From the NCBI GenBank assembly GCA_958299035.1, contig CATQJL010000112.1:2030123-2094122 (forward strand): a stretch of 64,000 bases of DNA, given 5' to 3'. This DNA is from Cylicocyclus nassatus (Eukaryota > Nematoda > Chromadorea > Rhabditida > Strongylidae). Both the position numbers and the translations under genes were made by a program. The notes under the pieces are model-generated. The model was not told the DNA's origin. It worked only from the letters and a program-made list of their open reading frames with translations, and did no database searches. Shown here piece by piece: positions 20,504 to 33,214 of this stretch. How positions within the stretch are numbered: the first letter of the stretch is position 1; each line of letters starts with the position of its first letter.

Positions 20504-21987
20504 CAGTGCCAGACAAAATTATAGGTCCACACTAAAAAATGCCATAACTCACTCTGTTGTCAATATTTACCAGCCTACTATCAGTCATCAAAACGGGTCT
20601 CGTTTTCGTATGGTTACTCAAGAAAAAATCAAGAATTTTGAAAAAAGCAGAATTATAGGTCCACCTGGAGTTTTTACCGATTAAAGCGCTTTTTAGCTCT
20701 CGAACTTTTTTTTAGGTATCTATGTACACATTCAAAAGTGTTGGACATTTGCTTTAGTCAAGTTGTGTCATACCTCCAAAAGGACTGATTATCTTTTTGC
20801 CCTGAAAATACTTTCACACGTTTCGCTCTAAAAACCTGCGTTAAGTAAGAAATTCTGCAGTTTCTCAACTGGATTGGATCTTCTGGATGCTTTCTGACGT
20901 GAGCATTGAGGAAAAAGTCTGACTTTTTACTACCGACACAAATCCGACATCGACATTACTGCAATCCTGAGCTCAAAATTCTGCCTTCAAACTTCATTTG
21001 AGATGTCCTCAGAAGCATTAACTAAAGTAAAGGCATTGTTTCTACGAAGAGGAGTCCGTATTTCATGGTTACAACTTTGTAGAGATCCTAGCACTCTAGT
21101 ATAGTTACTAAAATCACCCTGCAGAAACTGGATGCGAGAAGCACCAAAGCTAATTGTGGCTTCGATCAAATTTTTCAGGAGAATCTTGTGCTAACGTACA
21201 ATACAAGCTGTATCCGCTATCCAGTAAATAAATCACTGTCAAAAATCTAAGTGAGGTAGCACTTGGCAAGCTATTTTGAGAGTGAGTAACACCATCATTA
21301 CGCTGCACAACTCGAGTTCCGAAAAAGAAACGAAGGGGAGGTTTGTGATAAATTGTGAGTATGGCGTACACTTTTCTTTTGTGTAAAATAAAACATGCTT
21401 TTACAATATTGTGAGGTTATAATGATAACGCATAAAGGGTTTTAGGGCAGAAACTGAGGCTTAGGCTCCCGATTGAGTCGATGTCAGATTTGGTTCAGCA
21501 GCGAAAAGTCAGATTTTTTCCTCAGTGATCACGTCGAAAAGCATCTAGAAGGGAGATGAAACCCGTCGCTTCCGATCCAGCTGAGAAACTGCAGAATTTC
21601 TTGCTCAACGCAGATTTCTAGAGCAAAATACGTGAAAGCACTTTCAAGGCAAAAAAGGAGATAATCAGTCCTTTTGGAGGTGTGCCACAGCTTGACTAAG
21701 GCAACTGTTCAACACTTTTGAATGTGTACACACCTAAAAATTCGGAAGCTAAGAAGTGTTTCAATCAGTAAAAACTTCAGATGGACTTGTAATTTTGACC
21801 AGCCTTCAAGCCTGCTTTTTTTCAGAAATTTTGACTTTTTTCTTGAATAACCATACGAAAACGAGACCGTTAGATGACTGATATCAAGCTGGTAACACAC
21901 GACTGTACCAAATTTTGGAATATTTCATTGAGAACAAAGTGAGTTATGGCATTTTTTGAAGTGGACCTATGATTCTGTCTAGCACTG
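20504..21987. mobile_element. 1484-bp Tc1-like element with ~480-bp terminal inverted repeats
   Basis: Tips CAGTGCCAGACAAAATTATA and the inverse of CAGTGCTAGACAGAATCATA, flanked by TA (20502-20503 and 21988-21989). CAGTGC-GACAAAAT-ATAGGTCCAC is a typical Tc1-family tip. The arms pair through TTCAAAAGTGTTGGACA, CAAAAGGACTGATTATCT and AAAAGTCTGACTTTTT to about 20980 and 21440. The ~460-bp core has short minus-strand frames (20987-21169, 21150-21371) without a DDE motif I can identify, so it is nonautonomous or decayed. It has inserted at the degenerate left fringe of the satellite. Confidence 0.85.
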
Positions 21988-21989
21988 TA

Positions 21990-22184
21990 TCAGGTTTATT
22001 AGTGATTACAATAATTTCTACACACATTGCTTCTTTTCTGAAAATATATTTGTAAAAAACACATTAAAAGACTACTCGAGTAGCGATAAACTTCACAAAT
22101 CATTCAGAAAGCCCTGCCATTTCGGAAGCTCTGCCACAATCAAGCGAGATCATGGGAAAATTTTTTAATTACCATGCTTTCTCT
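21990..22184. other. Short unique spacer before the satellite
   Basis: No gene. Not recognisably satellite; separates the Tc1-like element from the first array monomers. Confidence 0.6.
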
Positions 22185-23923
22185 GCATATAGCCACCTAT
22201 GGGTCGCTAGCAAGTGAGTATGGCAGATAAGTTCTAGCGCCTAGGTGACCCTACAGGTCGCTACTGAGAAGGGCAAATAATTTGTTGTGCCTAGTTTTCT
22301 TACATGTCGCTAGCAGGTGGGTAGGGCAGATAATTTGTAGCTTGTGTCTACGGGCCGCCAGCAAGTGGGGGCAGGTAATTTGTAGCGCCCGTGACCTTAA
22401 GGGTCGTTAGCAGGTGGGTAAAGTAGATGATATGTAGTGCCTAGATTCCTTAAGGGTCACCATCAAATGAGAGCAGATAATTTGTAGTGCCCATATTCCT
22501 TACATGTCGCTAGCAGGTGGGTAGGGCTGATAATTTGTGGTGTCCGGTGTCCCTACGTATTGCTAGCAAGTGGGAGCAGATATTTTGTAGATATTTAGGA
22601 GAGCCAAGATTCTTTACATATACGCTACGCGCTAGAACGCTTTACATATAGCTAGCAGGGGAGAAGGCAGATAATTTATAGCCTGAGTGACCCGATCGCT
22701 AGCAAGTGGAAGCCGATATTTTGTAGCACTCAGTGACCCTCCGGATCTCTAGCAGTGTGGGCAGATTTTTGGTGCCCAGTGACCCTACGATCCCTTGTAT
22801 GGGATACTGTGTAGCACCCAGGTGATACTACCGATAGCTAGCAAGCGGATAGGGTAGATAATTTGTAGCCTGAGTGACCCTACGGATCGTTAGCATGGGG
22901 CAGATATTGTGTAGCACCCAGGTGACCCTACTGATAGCTAGCAAGCGGATAGGGTAGATAATTTGTAGCCTGAGTGACCCTACGGAGCGCTAGCAAGTGG
23001 GAGCAGATAACTTTTGGTGCCCAGTGACCCTACGGATCGCTAGCATGGGGCAGATATTGTGTAGCACCAAGATGATACTATGATAGATAACTTTTGGTGC
23101 CCAGTGACCCTACGGATCGCTAGCATGGGGCAAATATTGTGTAGCACCCAGGTGACACTACTGATAGCTAGCAAGCGGATAGGGTAGATAATTTGTAGCC
23201 TGAGTGACCCTACGGATCGTTAGCATGGGGCAGATATTGTGTGTAGCACCTGGGTGCTACAGGTGACACTACTGATAGCTAGCAAGCAGATAGGGTAGAT
23301 AATTTGTAGCCTGAGTGACCCACGGGTCGCTAGCAAGTGAGAGCAGTTATTTTGGAGCGCCTAGACTTACATATAGCTAGCAGGAGGGTAGGGTAGATAA
23401 TTTGTAGCCTGAGTGACCCTACGGGTCGCTAGCAAGTGAGAGCAGTTATTTTGGAGCGCCTAGATTCCTTACATATAGCTAGCAAGCGGATAGGGTAGAT
23501 AATTTGTAGCCTGAGTGACCCTATGGGTCGCTAGCAAGTGAGAGCAGATAACTTTTGGTGCCCACTGACCCTACGGATGTTAGCATGGGGCAGATATTGT
23601 GTAGCACCCAGGTGACACTACTCATAGCTAGCAGGAGGGTAGGGCAGATAATTTGTAGCCTGAGTGACCCTACGGATCGCTAGCAAGTGGGAGCAGACAA
23701 CATTTGGTGCCCAGTTACCCTACGGATCGCTAGCATGGGGCAGCTATTGTATAGCACCCAGGTGGCACCTGATAGCTAGCAAGCGGATAGCGCAGGTAAT
23801 TTGTAGCCTGAGTGACCCTACGGATGTTAGCATGGGGCAGATATTGTGTAGCACCCAGGTGACACCTGATAGCTAGCAAGCGGATAGCGCAGGTAATTTG
23901 TAGCCTGAGTGACCCTACGGATG

Positions 23924-26640
23924 TTAGAATGGGGCAGATATTGTGTAGCACCCAGGTGACACTACTCATAGCTAGCAAGCGGATAGGGTAGATAATTTGT
24001 AGCCTGAGTGACCCTATGGGTCGCTAGCAAGTGAGAGCAGATAACTTTTGTTGCCCACTGACCCTACGGATCGCTAGCATGGGGCAGATATTGTGTAGCA
24101 CCAAGATGATACTATGATAGATAACTTTTGGTGCCCAGTGACCCTACGGATCGCTAGCATAGGGCAAATATTGTGTAGCACCCAGGTGACACTACTGATA
24201 GCTAGCAAGCGGATAGGGTTTATAATTTGTAGCCTGAGTGACCCTACGGATCGTTAGCATGGGGCAGATATTGTGTGTAGCACCTGGGTGCTACAGGTGA
24301 CACTACTGATAGCTAGCAAGCAGATAGGGTAGATAATTTGTAGCCTGAGTGACCCACGGGTCGCTAGCAAGTGAGAGCAGTTATTTTGGAGCGCCTAGAC
24401 TTACATATAGCTAGCAGGAGGGTAGGGTAGATAATTTGTAGCCTGAGTGACCCTACGGGTCGCTAGCAAGTGAGAGCAGTTAATTTGGAGCGCCTAGATT
24501 CCTTACATATAGCTAGCAGGAGGGTAGGGTAGATAATTTGTAGCCTGAGTGACCCTACGGATCGCTAGCAAGTGGGAGCAGACATTTTTTGGTGCCCAGT
24601 GACCCTACGGATCGCTAGCATGGGGCAGATATTGTATAGCACCCAGCAGTGACACTACTGATAGCTAGCAAGCGGATAGGGCAGATAATTTGTAGCCTAA
24701 GTGACCCTACGGATCGCTAGCAAGTGGGAGCAGACAACTTTTGGTGCCCAGTGACCCTACGGATCGCTAGCAAGTGGGAGCAGCTATTTTGGAGCGCATC
24801 GATTCCTTACATGTAGCTAGCAGGAGGGTAGGGCAGATAATTTGTAGCCTGAGTGACCCTACGGATCGCTAGCAAGTGGGAGCAGACAACTTTTGGTGCC
24901 CAGTTACCCTACGGATCGCTAGCATGGGGCAGATATTGTATAGCACCCAGGTGACACCTGATAGCTAGCAAGCGGACAGCGCAGGTAATTTGTAGCCTGA
25001 GTGACCCTACGGATGTTAGCATGGGGCAGATATTGTGTAGCACCCAGGTGACACTACTCATAGCTAGCAAGCGGATAGGGTAGATAATTTGTAGCCTGAG
25101 TGACCCTATGGGTCGCTAGCAAGTGAGAGCAGATAACTTTTGGTGCCCACTGACCCTACGGATCGCTAGCAAGTGGGAGCAGCTATTTTGGAGCGCATAG
25201 ATTCCTTACATGTAGCTAGCAGGAGGGTAGGGCAGATAATTTGTAGCCTGAGTGACCCTACGGATCGCTAGCAAGTGGGAGCAGACAACATTTGGTGCCC
25301 AGTTACCCTACGGATCGCTAGCATGGGGCAGCTATTGTATAGCACCCAGGTGGCACCTGATAGCTAGCAAGCGGATAGCGCAGGTAATTTGTAGCCTGAG
25401 TGACCCTACGGATGTTAGAATGGGGCAGATATTGTGTAGCACCCAGGTGACACTACTCATAGCTAGCAAGCGGATAGGGTAGATAATTTGTAGCCTGAGT
25501 GACCCTATGGGTCGCTAGCAAGTGAGAGCAGATAACTTTTGTTGCCCACTGACCCTACGGATCGCTAGCATGGGGCAGATATTGTGTAGCACCAAGATGA
25601 TACTATGATAGATAACTTTTGGTGCCCAGTGACCCTACGGATCGCTAGCATAGGGCAAATATTGTGTAGCACCCAGTTGACACTACTGATAGCTAGCAAG
25701 CGGATAGGGTTTATAATTTGTAGCCTGAGTGACCCTACGGATCGTTAGCATGGGGCAGATATTGTGTGTAGCACCTGGGTGCTACAGGTGACACTACTGA
25801 TAGCTAGCAAGCAGATAGGGTAGATAATTTGTAGCCTGAGTGACCCACGGGTCGCTAGCAAGTGAGAGCAGTTATTTTGGAGCGCCTAGACTTACATATA
25901 GCTAGCAGGAGGGTAGGGTAGATAATTTGTAGCCTGAGTGACCCTACGGATCGCTAGCAAGTGGGAGCAGACATTTTTTGGTGCCCAGTGACCCTACGGA
26001 TCGCTAGCATGGGGCAGATATTGTATAGCACCCAGCAGTGACACTACTGATAGCTAGCAAGCGGATAGGGCAGATAATTTGTAGCCTAAGTGACCCTACG
26101 GATCGCTAGCAAGTGGGAGCAGACAACTTTTGGTGCCCAGTGACCCTACGGATCGCTAGCAAGTGGGAGCAGCTATTTTGGAGCGCATCGATTCCTTACA
26201 TGTAGCTAGCAGGAGGGTAGGGCAGATAATTTGTAGCCTGAGTGACCCTACGGATCGCTAGCAAGTGGGAGCAGACAACTTTTGGTGCCCAGTTACCCTA
26301 CGGATCGCTAGCATGGGGCAGATATTGTATAGCACCCAGGTGACACCTGATAGCTAGCAAGCGGACAGCGCAGGTAATTTGTAGCCTGAGTGACCCTACG
26401 GATGTTAGCATGGGGCAGATATTGTGTAGCACCCAGGTGACACTACTCATAGCTAGCAAGCGGATAGGGTAGATAATTTGTAGCCTGAGTGACCCTATGG
26501 GTCGCTAGCAAGTGAGAGCAGATAACTTTTGGTGCCCACTGACCCTACGGATCGCTAGCAAGTGGGAGCAGCTATTTTGGAGCGCATAGATTCCTTACAT
26601 GTAGCTAGCAGGAGGGTAGGGCAGATAATTTGTAGCCTGA
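23924..26640 (+). repeat. Satellite sub-block: ~1.49-kb duplicated segments
   Basis: Private changes recur at a fixed 1491-bp offset: GATGTTAGAATGG (23921 and 25412), CGCTAGCATAGGGCAAAT (24161 and 25652), and GGGTTTATAATTTG (about 24217 and 25708). Sharing several unusual variants shows that one segment copied another as a block of about 30 monomers. Confidence 0.8.
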
Positions 26641-27219
26641 GTGACCCTACGGATCGCTAGCAAGTGGGAGCAGACAACTTTTGGTGCCCAGTTACCCTAC
26701 GGATCGCTAGCATGGGGCAGATATTGTATAGCACCCAGGTGGCACCTGATAGCTAGCAAGCGGATAGCGCAGGTAATTTGTAGCCTGAGTGACCCTACGG
26801 ATGTTAGCATGGGGCAGATATTGTTAGCACCCAGGTGACACTACTCATAGCTAGCAAGCGGATAGGGTAGATAATTTGTAGCCTGAGTGACCCTATGGGT
26901 TGCTAGCAAGTGAGAGCAGATAACTTTTGGTGCCCACTGACCCTACGGATCGCTAGCAAGTGGGAGCAGACAACTTTTGGTGCCCAGTGACCCTACGGAT
27001 CGCTAGCAAGTGGGAGCAGCTATTTTGGAGCGCATAGATTCCTTACATGTAGCTAGCAGGAGGGTAGGGCAGATAATTTGTAGCCTGAGTGACCCTACGG
27101 ATCGCTAGCAAGTGGGAGCAGACAACTTTTGGTGCCCAGTTACCCTACAGATCGCTAGCATGGGGCAGATATTGTATAGCACCCAGGTGCCACCTGATAG
27201 CTAGCAAGCGGATAGCGCA

Positions 27220-29750
27220 GGTAATTTGTAGCCTGAGTGACCCTACGGATCGCTAGCAAGTGGGAGCAGACAACTTTTGGTGCCCAGTTACCCTACGGAT
27301 CGCTAGCATGGGGCAGATATTGTATAGCACCCAGGTGGCACCTGATAGCTAGCAAGCGGATAGCGCAGGTAATTTGTAGCCTGAGTGACCCTACGGATGT
27401 TAGCATGGGGCAGACATTGTGTAGCACCCAGGTGACACTACTCATAGCTAGCAAGCGGATAGGGTAGATAATTTGTAGCCTGAGTGACCCTATGGGTTGC
27501 TAGCAAGTGAGAGCAGATAACTTTTGGTGCCCACTGACCCTACGGATCGCTAGCAAGTGGGAGCAGACAACTTTTGGTGCCCAGTGACCCTACGGATCGC
27601 TAGCAAGTGGGAGCAGCTATTTTGGAGCGCATAGATTCCTTACATGTAGCTAGCAGGAGGGTAGGGCAGATAATTTGTAGCCTGAGTGACCCTACGGATC
27701 GCTAGCAAGTGGGAGCAGACAACTTTTGGTGCCCAGTTACCCTACAGATCGCTAGCATGGGGCAGATATTGTATAGCACCCAGGTGCCACCTGATAGCTA
27801 GCAAGCGGATAGCGCAGGTAATTTGTAGCCTGAGTGACCCTACGGATGTTAGCATGGGGCAGATATTGTGTAGCACCCAGGTGACACTACTCATAGCTAG
27901 CAAGCGGATAGGGCAGATAATTTGTAGCCTAAGTGACCCTACGGATCGCTAGCAAGTGGGAGCAGACAACTTTTGGTGCCCAGTGACCCTACGGATCGCT
28001 AGCAAGTGGGAGCAGCTATTTTGGAGCGCATAGATTCCTTACATGTAGCTAGCAGGAGGGTAGGGCAGATAATTTGTAGCCTGAGTGACCCTACGGATCG
28101 CTAGCAAGTGGGAGCAGACAACTTTTGGTGCCCAGTTACCCTACGGATCGCTAGCATGGGGCAGATATTGTATAGCACCCAGGTGGCACCTGATAGCTAG
28201 CAAGCGGATAGCGCAGGTAATTTGTAGCCTGAGTGACCCTACGGATGTTAGCATGGGGCAGATATTGTGTAGCACCCAGGTGACACTACTCATAGCTAGC
28301 AAGCGGATAGGGTAGATAATTTGTAGCCTGAGTGACCCTATGGGTTGCTAGCAAGTGAGAGCAGATAACTTTTGGTGCCCACTGACCCTACGGATCGCTA
28401 GCAAGTGGGAGCAGACAACTTTTGGTGCCCAGTGACCCTACGGATCGCTAGCAAGTGGGAGCAGCTATTTTGGAGCGCATAGATTCCTTACATGTAGCTA
28501 GCAGGAGGGTAGGGCAGATAATTTGTAGCCTGAGTGACCCTACGGATCGCTAGCAAGTGGGAGCAGACAACTTTTGGTGCCCAGTTACCCTACGGATCGC
28601 TAGCATGGGGCAGATATTGTATAGCACCCAGGTGGCACCTGATAGCTAGCAAGCGGATAGCGCAGGTAATTTGTAGCCTGAGTGACCCTACGGATGTTAG
28701 CATGGGGCAGATATTGTGTAGCACCCAGGTGACACTACTCATAGCTAGCAAGCGGATAGGGTAGATAATTTGTAGCCTGAGTGACCCTATGGGTTGCTAG
28801 CAAGTGAGAGCAGATAACTTTTGGTGCCCACTGACCCTACGGATCGCTAGCAAGTGGGAGCAGACAACTTTTGGTGCCCAGTGACCCTACGGATCGCTAG
28901 CAAGTGGGAGCAGCTATTTTGGAGCGCATAGATTCCTTACATGTAGCTAGCAGGAGGGTAGGGCAGATAATTTGTAGCCTGAGTGACCCTACGGATCGCT
29001 AGCAAGTGGGAGCAGACAACTTTTGGTGCCCAGTTACCCTACGGATCGCTAGCATGGGGCAGATATTGTATAGCACCCAGGTGACACCTGATAGCTAGCA
29101 AGCGGATAGCGCAGGTAATTTGTAGCCTGAGTGACCCTACGGATGTTAGAATGGGGCAGATATTGTGTAGCACCCAGGTGACACTACTCATAGCTAGCAA
29201 GCGGATAGGGTAGATAATTTGTAGCCTGAGTGACCCTATGGGTCGCTAGCAAGTGAGAGCAGATAACTTTTGTTGCCCACTGACCCTACGGATCGCTAGC
29301 ATGGGGCAGATATTGTGTAGCACCAAGATGATACTATGATAGATAACTTTTGGTGCCCAGTGACCCTACGGATCGCTAGCATGGGGCAAATATTGTGTAG
29401 CACCCAGGTGACACTACTGATAGCTAGCAAGCGGATAGGGTAGATAATTTGTAGCCTGAGTGACCCTACGGATCGTTAGCATGGGGCAGATATTGTGTGT
29501 AGCACCTGGGTGCTACAGGTGACACTACTGATAGCTAGCAAGCAGATAGGGTAGATAATTTGTAGCCTGAGTGACCCACGGGTCGCTAGCAAGTGAGAGC
29601 AGTTATTTTGGAGCGCCTAGACTTACATATAGCTAGCAGGAGGGTAGGGTAGATAATTTGTAGCCTGAGTGACCCTACGGGTCGCTAGCAAGTGAGAGCA
29701 GTTAATTTGGAGCGCCTAGATTCCTTACATATAGCTAGCAGGAGGGTAGG
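27220..29750 (+). repeat. Satellite super-unit, copy 1 (~2.53 kb)
   Basis: Starts with higher-order units spaced 449, 399 and 449 bp (starts at 27237, 27686, 28085, 28534), then two further units with GATGTTAGAATGG, then the distinct CACCAAGATGATACTATGA and CACCTGGGTGCTACAGGTG monomers. The 399-bp unit lacks exactly one 50-bp monomer (the TGACCCTATGGG type). The same series is found 5995 bp downstream. Confidence 0.85.
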
Positions 29751-32700
29751 GTAGATAATTTGTAGCCTGAGTGACCCTACGGATCGCTAGCAAGTGGGAG
29801 CAGACATTTTTTGGTGCCCAGTGACCCTACGGATCGCTAGCATGGGGCAGATATTGTATAGCACCCAGCAGTGACACTACTGATAGCTAGCAAGCGGATA
29901 GGGCAGATAATTTGTAGCCTAAGTGACCCTACGGATCGCTAGCAAGTGGGAGCAGACAACTTTTGGTGCCCAGTGACCCTACGGATCGCTAGCAAGTGGG
30001 AGCAGCTATTTTGGAGCGCATCGATTCCTTACATGTAGCTAGCAGGAGGGTAGGGCAGATAATTTGTAGCCTGAGTGACCCTACGGATCGCTAGCAAGTG
30101 GGAGCAGACAACTTTTGGTGCCCAGTTACCCTACGGATCGCTAGCATGGGGCAGATATTGTATAGCACCCAGGTGACACCTGATAGCTAGCAAGCGGATA
30201 GCGCAGGTAATTTGTAGCCTGAGTGACCCTACGGATGTTAGCATGGGGCAGATATTGTGTAGCACCCAGGTGACACTACTCATAGCTAGCAAGCGGATAG
30301 GGTAGATAATTTGTAGCCTGAGTGACCCTATGGGTCGCTAGCAAGTGAGAGCAGATAACTTTTGGTGCCCACTGACCCTACGGATCGCTAGCATGGGGCA
30401 GATATTGTGTAGCACCAAGATGATACTATGATAGATAACTTTTGGTGCCCAGTGACCCTACGGATCGCTAGCATGGGGCAAATATTGTGTAGCACCCAGG
30501 TGACACTACTGATAGCTAGCAAGCGGATAGTGTAGATAATTTGTAGCCTGAGTGACCCTACGGATCGTTAGCATGGGGCAGATATTGTGTGTAGCACCTG
30601 GGTGCTACAGGTGACACTACTGATAGCTAGCAAGCAGATAGGGTAGATAATTTGTAGCCTGAGTGACCCACGGGTCGCTAGCAAGTGAGAGCAGTTATTT
30701 TGGAGCGCCTAGACTTACATATAGCTAGCAGGAGGGTAGGGTAGATAATTTGTAGCCTGAGTGACCCTACGGGTCGCTAGCAAGTGAGAGCAGTTAATTT
30801 GGAGCGCCTAGATTCCTTACATATAGCTAGCAGGAGGGTAGGGTAGATAATTTGTAGCCTGAGTGACCCTACGGATCGCTAGCAAGTGGGAGCAGACATT
30901 TTTTGGTGCCCAGTGACCCTACGGATCGCTAGCATGGGGCAGATATTGTATAGCACCCAGCAGTGACACTACTGATAGCTAGCAAGCGGATAGGGCAGAT
31001 AATTTGTAGCCTAAGTGACCCTACGGATCGCTAGCAAGTGGGAGCAGACAACTTTTGGTGCCCAGTGACCCTACGGATCGCTAGCAAGTGGGAGCAGCTA
31101 TTTTGGAGCGCATCGATTCCTTACATGTAGCTAGCAGGAGGGTAGGGCAGATAATTTGTAGCCTGAGTGACCCTACGGATCGCTAGCAAGTGGGAGCAGA
31201 CAACTTTTGGTGCCCAGTTACCCTACGGATCGCTAGCATGGGGCAGATATTGTATAGCACCCAGGTGACACCTGATAGCTAGCAAGCGGATAGCGCAGGT
31301 AATTTGTAGCCTGAGTGACCCTACGGATGTTAGCATGGGGCAGATATTGTGTAGCACCCAGGTGACACTACTCATAGCTAGCAAGCGGATAGGGTAGATA
31401 ATTTGTAGCCTGAGTGACCCTATGGGTCGCTAGCAAGTGAGAGCAGATAACTTTTGGTGCCCAGTGACCCTACGGATCGCTAGCATGGGGCAAATATTGT
31501 GTAGCACCCAGGTGACACTACTGATAGCTAGCAAGCGGATAGTGTAGATAATTTGTAGCCTGAGTGACCCTACGGATCGTTAGCATGGGGCAAATATTGT
31601 GTAGCACCCAGGTGACACTACTGATAGCTAGCAAGCAGATAGGGTAGATAATTTGTAGCCTGAGTGACCCACGGGTCGCTAGCAAGTGAGAGCAGTTATT
31701 TTGGAGCGCCTAGACTTACATATAGCTAGCAGGAGGGTAGGGTAGATAATTTGTAGCCTGAGTGACCCTACGGGTCGCTAGCAAGTGAGAGCAGTTAATT
31801 TGGAGCGCCTAGATTCCTTACATATAGCTAGCAGGAGGGTAGGGTAGATAATTTGTAGCCTGAGTGACCCTACGGATCGCTAGCAAGTGGGAGCAGACAT
31901 TTTTTGGTGCCCAGTGACCCTACGGATCGCTAGCATGGGGCAGATATTGTATAGCACCCAGCAGTGACACTACTGATAGCTAGCAAGCGGATAGGGCAGA
32001 TAATTTGTAGCCTAAGTGACCCTACGGATCGCTAGCAAGTGGGAGCAGACAACTTTTGGTGCCCAGTGACCCTACGGATCGCTAGCAAGTGGGAGCAGCT
32101 ATTTTGGAGCGCATCGATTCCTTACATGTAGCTAGCAGGAGGGTAGGGCAGATAATTTGTAGCCTGAGTGACCCTACGGATCGTTAGCATGGGGCAGATA
32201 TTGTGTGTAGCACCTGGGTGCTACAGGTGACACTACTGATAGCTAGCAAGCAGATAGGGTAGATAATTTGTAGCCTGAGTGACCCACGGGTCGCTAGCAA
32301 GTGAGAGCAGTTATTTTGGAGCGCCTAGACTTACATATAGCTAGCAGGAGGGTAGGGTAGATAATTTGTAGCCTGAGTGACCCTACGGGTCGCTAGCAAG
32401 TGAGAGCAGTTAATTTGGAGCGCCTAGATTCCTTACATATAGCTAGCAGGAGGGTAGGGTAGATAATTTGTAGCCTGAGTGACCCTACGGATCGCTAGCA
32501 AGTGGGAGCAGACATTTTTTGGTGCCCAGTGACCCTACGGATCGCTAGCATGGGGCAGATATTGTATAGCACCCAGCAGTGACACTACTGATAGCTAGCA
32601 AGCGGATAGGGCAGATAATTTGTAGCCTAAGTGACCCTACGGATCGCTAGCAAGTGGGAGCAGACAACTTTTGGTGCCCAGTTACCCTACGGATCGCTAG

Positions 32701-33214
32701 CAAGTGGGAGCAGCTATTTTGGAGCGCATCGATTCCTTACATGTAGCTAGCAGGAGGGTAGGGCAGATAATTTGTAGCCTGAGTGACCCTACGGATCGCT
32801 AGCAAGTGGGAGCAGACAACTTTTGGTGCCCAGTTACCCTACGGATCGCTAGCATGGGGCAGATATTGTATAGCACCCAGGTGACACCTGATAGCTAGCA
32901 AGCGGACAGCGCAGGTAATTTGTAGCCTGAGTGACCCTACGGATGTTAGCATGGGGCAGATATTGTGTAGCACCCAGGTGACACTACTCATAGCTAGCAA
33001 GCGGATAGGGCAGATAATTTGTAGCCTAAGTGACCCTACGGATCGCTAGCAAGTGGGAGCAGACAACTTTTGGTGCCCAGTGACCCTACGGATCGCTAGC
33101 AAGTGGGAGCAGACAACTTTTGGTGCCCAGTGACCCTACGGATCGCTAGCAAGTGGGAGCAGCTATTTTGGAGCGCATAGATTCCTTACATGTAGCTAGC
33201 AGGAGGGTAGGGCA

